Shown one piece after another: positions 58,541 to 64,000 of a stretch of DNA of 64,000 nt (position 1 is the first letter of the stretch; the number at the start of each line of letters is the position of its first letter). Origin of the DNA: Novosphingobium album (ex Hu et al. 2023). GTDB taxonomy: Bacteria; Pseudomonadota; Alphaproteobacteria; Sphingomonadales; Sphingomonadaceae. The notes under the pieces are model-generated. The model did not search any database. It was not told the origin of the DNA and saw nothing but the letters and a program-made list of their open reading frames with translations. Location of the stretch: the NCBI RefSeq assembly GCF_022832385.1, contig NZ_JALHLE010000003.1, forward strand, positions 1-64,000, written 5' to 3'. A program made the position numbers and the translations under genes.

Positions 58541-59277
58541 TGAGCATGACTGACGGTGATCTCGCCGCCCATCTGGCCGATCAGGCCGGCAAGATCCTCC
58601 TGCAGGTTCGCGCTTCGGGCATGTTCGAGGGCAAGTCGCTCGGCAAGGCCGGGGACCAGACCGCGAACCAGTTCCTCGTCCATGCGCTGCGCCAGCAGCG
58701 CCCCGAGGACGGACTTCTCTCCGAAGAGGAGAAGGACAACGCGGAACGTCTCGCCAAGGAGCGGGTGTGGATCGTCGACCCTGTCGACGGCACCCGCGAA
58801 TATGGCGAGGAGCGCACAGACTGGGCAGTCCATGTCGGCATGGCCGTGAACGGCGTGCCGGTGCTGGGTGCAGTTGCGCTGCCGGGCCTCGACGCCGTGC
58901 TGCGTTCGGACGAGCCGGGTCAAATCCCGGCTGCGCCTGAAAAGCTGCGCATGGTCGTAAGCCGCACGCGCCCTGCCAAGGAAGCAACCGGTGTATGCGA
59001 GGCGATCGGCGGCGAACTGGTCCCGATGGGCTCAGCCGGCGCCAAGGCGATGGCAATCCTGCGTGGCGAAGCGGACATCTACCTGCACTCAGGCGGCCAG
59101 TACGAGTGGGACAGCATGGCACCTGCCGCCGTCGCACTGGGCTGGGGCCTTCATGCCTCGCGCATCGACGGCAGCCCTCTCGTTTACAATCAGCAGGATG
59201 TCTACATGCCCGACCTGCTGATCTGCCGAAAGGAGCACGCCGATCTGGTGCTCGACAAGGTAAAGGCGTTCCTCTGA
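58537..59277 (+). CDS. cysQ: 3'(2'),5'-bisphosphate nucleotidase
   Basis: A 246-residue inositol-monophosphatase-fold phosphatase that hydrolyses PAP, the by-product of PAPS use, to AMP. The metal-binding motifs are [19 protein letters not shown] and, near the C-terminus, [13 protein letters not shown]. Its start overlaps the cysNC stop (ATGA), completing a cysD-cysNC-cysQ operon. Confidence 0.94.
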   Translation: MMSMTDGDLAAHLADQAGKILLQVRASGMFEGKSLGKAGDQTANQFLVHALRQQRPEDGLLSEEEKDNAERLAKERVWIVDPVDGTREYGEERTDWAVHVGMAVNGVPVLGAVALPGLDAVLRSDEPGQIPAAPEKLRMVVSRTRPAKEATGVCEAIGGELVPMGSAGAKAMAILRGEADIYLHSGGQYEWDSMAPAAVALGWGLHASRIDGSPLVYNQQDVYMPDLLICRKEHADLVLDKVKAFL

Positions 59278-59299
59278 CCGGAACCTGATCATGAATGCA

Positions 59300-59335
59300 G
59301 GCGGCCGGCACGAGGGGGGTGTAGTGCCGGCCGCC
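59300..59335 (+). terminator. Hairpin after cysQ
   Basis: Twelve-base perfect arms GGCGGCCGGCAC and GTGCCGGCCGCC around a 12-base loop, 23 bases after the cysQ stop. There is little T-tract after it, so it may be a weak or Rho-assisted terminator, or protect the mRNA end. It also lies beyond the end of the MarR gene on the other strand. Confidence 0.7.
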
Positions 59336-59401
59336 CGTTCGACTCCGGGCTCATCCCAGGCCTCAATTCTTCCTTGGGGAGAAGAGACAGCGGCCTGAAA
59401 A

Positions 59402-59965
59402 CTATCGTGCAGCCACGGCCTGAGCGGGTGCATCATCCAGCAACACGATGGAACGGGATGCGGAGGCGAAGTAGTCGAGCATCGCGGAATAACCGCGTGC
59501 ACTCAGCTTGACGTAGACCCGCCTGGCATCGCCGGGGTCGGCTTCGCGGGCCAGAAACTCATTCTTTTCGAGGATCGCAATCCAGCGCAGCGCAGTCGTA
59601 GAAGGGACTGCCGATCCGATACAGGCGCTGGTCACCGAGACCCGCCGGCGTTCCTTGGCCGCGATAAACAGGTCCAGGAGAATGTCCCAGGCGGGCTCCC
59701 CGAACAGATCTTCGGAAGCGAAGATCTTGGCACGCCTGCGGCGGTCGTCATAAGTCTGGCGCGCCAGTTCCACCCAAACCGGGTGGTCCTGCGTCGCAGC
59801 TCTGCCCTTGTGAACCTCGTGCTCACTCTCGGCCAAGAAGCAGGCAGGCAGTGAGGGCTTCTCGCCGATTTCGAGTTCGCGCGCCACGGCGAGCAATTCG
59901 TTCGCAATGGCAATGAGGCGAATGGCTTTCGCCCTGTTGCGCATCAACTGACCAGTGCTGTTCAT
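59402..59965 (-). CDS. MarR-family-like winged-helix regulator
   Basis: A 187-residue protein. The C-terminal half has the winged helix: RRRVSVTSACIGSAVPSTTALRWIAILEKNEFLAREADPGDARRVYVKLSARG (parts), with the DxRR wing motif of MarR proteins. The N-terminal 60 residues are less conserved. It is convergent with cysQ and adjoins the AT-rich region to its right. The ligand is unknown. Confidence 0.82.
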   Translation of the reverse strand: MNSTGQLMRNRAKAIRLIAIANELLAVARELEIGEKPSLPACFLAESEHEVHKGRAATQDHPVWVELARQTYDDRRRRAKIFASEDLFGEPAWDILLDLFIAAKERRRVSVTSACIGSAVPSTTALRWIAILEKNEFLAREADPGDARRVYVKLSARGYSAMLDYFASASRSIVLLDDAPAQAVAAR

Positions 59966-60152
59966 CGACGAAGATCACCAAGCCCGGGGCCGCACCTTCC
60001 GTCACAACTGAAGATGCAGCGGTTACTTCATATTCATTGATGGAACAGCCCGAACAATGTTCCGGTTAATTCACCCGGATTTGGTCGTGACTATTGTTGA
60101 CCACCAATGCCCAGAAATAGTGCCATCCGTTACCTTGGCCGTCTTGAAAAGC

Positions 60153-60347
60153 TTACTCCGGATCGGATTTACCTCGCGAGAGTCCAAGCTCATCACACAA
60201 GGCATTTATGGCCGCATCAAGATGTGCAGCTGCCATGAGAGCATTCAGCTCCTCTAATTTCATGAGACAAGCTTCCAGTTCATCTTTGACTGAAGTGGCG
60301 GCAGCAACCTTGTCCACTGGAATATTCTCCGATTCACGCCGCCACAC
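60153..60347 (-). CDS. Small hypothetical helical protein in AT-rich region
   Basis: A 64-residue frame (VDELEAC-like core: VKDELEACLMKLEELNALMA, then HLDAAINALCDELGLSRGKS) forming two amphipathic helices. Such small proteins often follow regulators in sphingomonads, but I do not recognise a family. Codon use is near host-like while the surroundings are AT-rich. May or may not be expressed. Confidence 0.45.
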   Translation of the reverse strand: MWRRESENIPVDKVAAATSVKDELEACLMKLEELNALMAAAHLDAAINALCDELGLSRGKSDPE

Positions 60348-60595
60348 CCGGTATCAGGGCAGTCTGCTTGGCAGCATCGAAGGGGGCTGTGAGATCGAAA
60401 GGGGTATGAACAACTTGCAATGTCCAAATCCGATCAAAATTTACAACCTCTTCATCCCCAATATACCACAAACACCACACTTGAATCGATTTATTCTTGC
60501 TGACAGCATTATTGCAACAATCACGAACATATTTTTAGTTAAATGGATTAACTTGCACAAAAAGCACGACCCAAGCTGGTGAATATTTCGCAGTT

Positions 60596-61549
60596 CTATG
60601 ATTCGGTTGCCTGCAGCGCATTGTTAAGGCTCTGGATCTGTGCAGATCCGAGCGCCAGACGTGCCGCACCCACAAGATCAGCCACTTGCGCCGACGTTGT
60701 AGCACTTGCAATGGGCGCGGCGATGCCCGGCTGTGCATTGAGCCATGAAAGGGCAACTTGCGCGGGCGCAACATCCAGTTCAGCGGCAATCTCGCGCAAT
60801 GCAGCCAGAACATGCCAGCCACCCCGAGCCGCCACGGCGTCGAGCGAATGCGCGCGGCTCGATCCAGCCCAGTCACTGGCACTTTGATATTTTCCGGTCA
60901 GGAAGCCCGCGGCGAGACCGTAGTAAGGCAGAACGGCAATGCCGCGGGCCACACAAAGGTCCTGCAAAGGGCCTTCGTATTCGTTTCGCTCAGCAAGATT
61001 ATAGAGCGGCTGCATCACGGAGAAGCCTTGCGCGCCCATACGGTCTGCCGCGGCAAGGATTTCGGCGAGTCGGCTGGGCGAGTAATTCGAGGCCCCCAGC
61101 TCGCGCACTTTGCCCGCCCGCAACACCTCGTCATAGACGCCCGCGACCTCCTCGACCGGGGTCGTGCCATCGTCGCGATGGGCGTAGTACAAATCAATAT
61201 AGTCCGTCCGCAGGCGATCAAGAGAACCTTCGAGCGCCTGCCGGACTTTCGTCGGCGCCAGAGAGCCGGGCGCGCCGCCCTGGCCGGTCTTCGTGCCGAC
61301 CCGCATGTCCGTGCGCACGCCTCGGCTTTCCATCCATTCGCCAATGACCGCCTCGGATTCGCCGCCCTTGTTGCCGGGCACCCAGTTGGAATAGCCCTCG
61401 GCGGTATCGATCATCCGCCCGCCCGCTTCGTAAAAGGCGTCGAGCACGGCGAAGCTGTCATCCCTGCCGATCGTCCAGCCGAAGACATTGCCGCCGAGAA
61501 CCAGAGGAATGCCTGCAAGCGCCGGATGATCGCCAGAAAATTCAGCCAC
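60596..61549 (-). CDS. Aldo/keto reductase
   Basis: A 317-residue TIM-barrel NADPH oxidoreductase. The catalytic tetrad is visible: D and Y in [12 protein letters not shown] in VGTKTGQG, H in YYAHRDDG, and the cofactor region [19 protein letters not shown] is at the C-terminus. A GTG at 61549 with GGGAGA upstream is preferred; a TTG one codon earlier is possible. The start overlaps the ribH stop by eight bases, so the two are in one transcript. Substrate unknown. Confidence 0.9.
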   Translation of the reverse strand: MAEFSGDHPALAGIPLVLGGNVFGWTIGRDDSFAVLDAFYEAGGRMIDTAEGYSNWVPGNKGGESEAVIGEWMESRGVRTDMRVGTKTGQGGAPGSLAPTKVRQALEGSLDRLRTDYIDLYYAHRDDGTTPVEEVAGVYDEVLRAGKVRELGASNYSPSRLAEILAAADRMGAQGFSVMQPLYNLAERNEYEGPLQDLCVARGIAVLPYYGLAAGFLTGKYQSASDWAGSSRAHSLDAVAARGGWHVLAALREIAAELDVAPAQVALSWLNAQPGIAAPIASATTSAQVADLVGAARLALGSAQIQSLNNALQATES

Positions 61550-61964
61550 CAAATTTCTCCCTCAATTCGAGCAGGGCGATCGCAGCCCTGGCTGCCTCAC
61601 CGCCCTTGTCCTTCTGGGCCGGATCGGCGCGCACCAGCGCCTGAGCCTCGTTTTCCACGGTAAGGATGCCGTTACCGATGGCAATGCCGTCCATGGTCAG
61701 TGCCATGACCCCGCGTGCACTTTCACCCGCGACGATCTCGAAATGATAGGTCTCGCCGCGAATGACGACACCAATCGCGACATAACCATCGTACTCGCCG
61801 CCAGCCTCGGCCAGCGAGATGGCGCCGGGGATTTCCAGAGCGCCCGGGACGGTAATCACGTCAGCCTTGTGACCCGCCGCCTTGAGCGCGGCCTTGGCTC
61901 CGGCCACCAGCATGTCGTTGAGGTGATCGTAGAATCGGGCTTCGACAATGAGAAAGCGGGCCAT
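61542..61964 (-). CDS. ribH: 6,7-dimethyl-8-ribityllumazine synthase
   Basis: Condenses 5-amino-6-ribitylaminouracil with dihydroxybutanone phosphate, the penultimate step of riboflavin synthesis. The 140-residue protein has [32 protein letters not shown] and [14 protein letters not shown]. It follows ribB by one base, forming a riboflavin operon on the minus strand. Confidence 0.95.
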   Translation of the reverse strand: MARFLIVEARFYDHLNDMLVAGAKAALKAAGHKADVITVPGALEIPGAISLAEAGGEYDGYVAIGVVIRGETYHFEIVAGESARGVMALTMDGIAIGNGILTVENEAQALVRADPAQKDKGGEAARAAIALLELREKFGG

Positions 61965-61965
61965 A

Positions 61966-63279
61966 TCAGTTCATTTCCAGCGTAACGTCAGAGGGGATCG
62001 GGCGTTCACCCACGATGTTGAGGCCATAGCCTTCGAGGGCCACGAGCGAGTGGTGCGTATTGGTCAGCAGCATCATGTCGTGAACGCCCAGTTCGGCCAG
62101 AATCTGGGCACCGACGCCATAATCACGCAGCTCTTCCAGATCGGGTGCTTCACCGGCGCGAACGCGTTGCTTGATGTCCATCAGGGTGGAAACAAGCTTG
62201 TTCATCGGCCGGTTGATCACGACGATGACACCGGCGCCTTCTTCGGCGATGATCTGCATGGAACGCTGCAGCAGATTGCTGCGGTCTTCGACCTCTTCGC
62301 CCAGAACATCGACGAATATCGAAAGCGTGTGCATGCGGACCAGCGTCGGCTTGGACGGGTCGATCCGCCCCTTGATCAGGGCCATGGTCTCGTCCCCGGT
62401 TGCCTTGTTGAAATAGCTCCGGGCAGTCCACTGTCCGCCGAAGCGGCTCTCGAAGGTGATCTCGTTGCGCTTTTCCACCATGCGGTCGTGCTTGCGGCGG
62501 TAGGCGATGAGATCGCGGATCGTGCCAATCTTCAGGTCGTGCATGCGCGCGAAGCTGATCAGGTCATCCATGCGTGCCATAGTCCCGTCATCGCGCATGA
62601 TCTCGCAGATCACGCCCGAGGGGTTGAGACCGGCAAGCCGCGAGATGTCCACCGCCGCTTCCGTGTGCCCGGCCCGCACCAGCACGCCGCCATCGCGGGC
62701 ACGCAGCGGGAAGACGTGGCCGGGCGTGACGATGTCGTCCTTGGTCTTGCTGCCATCAACCGCGACAGAGATCGTACGGGCACGGTCCCCGGCGGAAATC
62801 CCGGTGGTCACACCCTCGCGCGCCTCGATCGAAACGGTGAACGCGGTTTCGTGCCGGGTGCCGTTGTTCCGGCTCATCAGATTGAGGCCGAGCTGATCGA
62901 CCCGCTCGCTGGTCAGCGTCAGGCAGATCAACCCGCGCCCGTGCGTGGCCATGAAGTTGATCGCGGCCGGAGTCGCCATCTGTGCGGGGATGACGAGATC
63001 GCCTTCGTTCTCGCGGTCCTCGTCATCGACGAGGATGAACATTCGGCCGTTGCGCGCCTCATCGATGATCTCCTCGATCGAAACGAGCACTTCGCGGTCA
63101 TCATTCGAGAGGAGCACGCGCTCGAGCTTGCCCAGTGTTTCCGCCGTCGGATTCCAGTCCGCCTCGGTGCAGTCACGCAGGGTGTTGGCGTGGAGGCCTG
63201 CCGCGCGGGCGAGCCCGGCCTTGCTCATTCCGCCCTCGGAGACAAGCTGGCGAACCTTTTCAATCACATTGCTGGACAT
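61966..63279 (-). CDS. ribB: 3,4-dihydroxy-2-butanone 4-phosphate synthase with N-terminal HTH and degenerate cyclohydrolase II domain
   Basis: A 437-residue three-part protein. Residues about 1-58 form a phage-repressor-like helix-turn-helix ([19 protein letters not shown]). Residues about 65-270 are DHBP synthase with the acidic [11 protein letters not shown] site at 85-95 and [24 protein letters not shown] (parts). The C-terminal region follows GTP cyclohydrolase II ([23 protein letters not shown]) but has no cysteine at all, so the zinc site is lost and RibA activity is unlikely. It could act as a RibB and a transcriptional regulator of its own operon. Confidence 0.93.
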   Translation of the reverse strand: MSSNVIEKVRQLVSEGGMSKAGLARAAGLHANTLRDCTEADWNPTAETLGKLERVLLSNDDREVLVSIEEIIDEARNGRMFILVDDEDRENEGDLVIPAQMATPAAINFMATHGRGLICLTLTSERVDQLGLNLMSRNNGTRHETAFTVSIEAREGVTTGISAGDRARTISVAVDGSKTKDDIVTPGHVFPLRARDGGVLVRAGHTEAAVDISRLAGLNPSGVICEIMRDDGTMARMDDLISFARMHDLKIGTIRDLIAYRRKHDRMVEKRNEITFESRFGGQWTARSYFNKATGDETMALIKGRIDPSKPTLVRMHTLSIFVDVLGEEVEDRSNLLQRSMQIIAEEGAGVIVVINRPMNKLVSTLMDIKQRVRAGEAPDLEELRDYGVGAQILAELGVHDMMLLTNTHHSLVALEGYGLNIVGERPIPSDVTLEMN

Positions 63280-63292
63280 TGGAATATCGCTT

Positions 63293-63308
63293 TCACATTT
63301 TGATGTGA
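63293..63308. promoter_or_regulatory. Palindromic operator candidate upstream of ribB
   Basis: TCACATTTTGATGTGA is a perfect 16-base dyad (arms TCACAT/ATGTGA, centre TTTG), 14 bases before the ribB start. A further TCACAT half-site is at 63325 and one inside the gene at 63264. It is a good candidate for binding by the HTH domain at the start of RibB or by another repressor. Confidence 0.55.
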
Positions 63309-63381
63309 AGTCCGTACCTCCAAATCACATCGCAAGGCAATATCCATCTGTTGCCACTGTGGACCCATCCCCGAAATACGT

Positions 63382-63409
63382 GAGGGCAGACTTCGAAAAG
63401 CCCGCCCTC
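63382..63409 (-). terminator. Weak hairpin between the SDR and ribB genes
   Basis: Outer arms GAGGGC / GCCCTC and inner CTT / AAG around CGAA on the plus strand, with an internal bulge. Downstream of the SDR stop codon on the minus strand. No T-tract, so termination is uncertain. Confidence 0.4.
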
Positions 63410-63435
63410 TGCGTTTCCCATGCGGGCAATATAAT

Positions 63436-64000
63436 TCAGGCGTCCTGCTTCTTGCCGCCCATCATGGCAGTGATATCGACCTGGCCGGTGGCGAGGCCGC
63501 CCATGAAGCCGCCATCGACCGGCATGACGATACCATTGACGACGCCAGCCAGATCAGAGTTGATCAACACCAGCGGACCAGCCTGTTCTTCCGGCGTCGT
63601 GTAGCGGCCCAACGGCTCGGCGGCGGCATCAACCACGGCCTTGCCCGAAGTTTCGTGGAAGGTCTTCATCATCGGGGTCTGGGTGGGCGAGGGCAGCGAG
63701 CAGTTGATGCGGATGCCCTTCTTGATCAGCTGCGCGCCCATGAACTGGGTCCACACGATCACGGCTTCCTTCGAGAAGGCATATCCCTCAAAAACCTGAT
63801 CCATGTTCGCTTCGCACCACTCGACACCGGCCTGGAAGCCTTGAGTCATCATCAACTGCATGTGAACGGGGATGCGGCGGCTCCAGCCCAGGCCGCCGGT
63901 CGAGGCGATCGAGACGATGGCGCCCTTGCCGTCCATCAGCGGGATGACCTGTTCGGTCAGGTGGCGGGTACCGAGGAAGTTCACCTTCATCACGTCCATC
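63436..64000 (-). CDS. SDR similar to 3-alpha-hydroxysteroid / coniferyl-alcohol dehydrogenase, truncated at the right edge
   Basis: At least 188 residues; the N-terminal cofactor-binding end lies outside the window. Visible parts: [28 protein letters not shown] with the catalytic serine, an insertion of about 35 residues, [10 protein letters not shown] with the tyrosine/lysine pair, and [17 protein letters not shown]. The long insertion between serine and tyrosine is typical of 3-alpha-hydroxysteroid and coniferyl-alcohol dehydrogenases. Substrate not certain. Confidence 0.8.
   Translation of the reverse strand, partial: MDVMKVNFLGTRHLTEQVIPLMDGKGAIVSIASTGGLGWSRRIPVHMQLMMTQGFQAGVEWCEANMDQVFEGYAFSKEAVIVWTQFMGAQLIKKGIRINCSLPSPTQTPMMKTFHETSGKAVVDAAAEPLGRYTTPEEQAGPLVLINSDLAGVVNGIVMPVDGGFMGGLATGQVDITAMMGGKKQDA

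Noticed and set aside
60208..60582. Plus-strand 124-codon frame in the AT-rich region
   Set aside because: No ribosome-binding site, no domain, and composition shifts along its length.
41860..63279. Functional pairing of the F420 locus with ribH/ribB because FO synthase uses a riboflavin intermediate
   Set aside because: The genes are 14 to 20 kb apart with many unrelated genes between; the shared precursor alone does not show linkage.
63280..63435. FMN riboswitch upstream of ribB
   Set aside because: The gap is short and lacks the conserved AGGGTGAAA-type strands; only a palindrome and a weak hairpin were seen.

Overview
The window looks like chromosome of an aerobic alphaproteobacterium of the Sphingomonadales (Novosphingobium or Sphingobium-like). 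The reasons are the high GC content, a long TonB-dependent receptor, many short-chain dehydrogenases, SdhE, a DUF2842-type small protein, a zapA / 6S RNA / formyl-THF cyclo-ligase neighbourhood, and a HTH-RibB fusion. Species cannot be fixed from sequence alone.

Layout. Positions 1-1947 are one edge of an integrated element: a truncated accessory ORF, an AlpA-like excisionase and a P4-type tyrosine integrase next to a tRNA-Asn gene, its likely attachment site. From 2133 to 37415 the content is mostly core: nadK, a c-di-GMP phosphodiesterase, a GT-C-like membrane protein, mfd, a small ArsR/permease/thioredoxin operon, sdhE, recG, a TonB receptor, a chemoreceptor, thyA, an enoyl-CoA hydratase, branched-chain keto acid dehydrogenase genes, three tandem tRNA-Asp genes, a folate cyclo-ligase / 6S RNA / zapA group, a glycolysis and pentose phosphate run (tkt, gap, MOSC protein, pgk, acyltransferase, class I aldolase), metA behind a probable SAM riboswitch, and thiE.

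The most interesting part is 37385-47309. Two divergent operons encode a complete-looking deazaflavin F420 route: cofC and an F420:NADPH oxidoreductase on one side, cofE, cofD and a fused FO synthase (cofGH) on the other. The cofC operon continues into an SDR, an LLM-class (F420-type) oxidoreductase and two major facilitator transporters. So biosynthesis, cofactor reduction, a candidate user enzyme and transport lie together. F420 is rare in Alphaproteobacteria, and the substrate of this pathway is unknown. The accessory block goes on to 55628 with a LuxR solo, a VOC protein, a PAPS-type sulfotransferase, an AraC regulator, an SDR, an alcohol dehydrogenase, an alkylsulfatase-like metallo-beta-lactamase protein with an altered zinc motif, and a second LuxR regulator.

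From 55719 the cysD-cysNC-cysQ operon makes PAPS and removes PAP, which would serve the nearby sulfotransferase. The right end has a MarR regulator, an AT-rich stretch, an aldo/keto reductase, ribH, a RibB with an N-terminal helix-turn-helix domain and a degenerate cyclohydrolase II domain, and a truncated hydroxysteroid/coniferyl-alcohol-type SDR.
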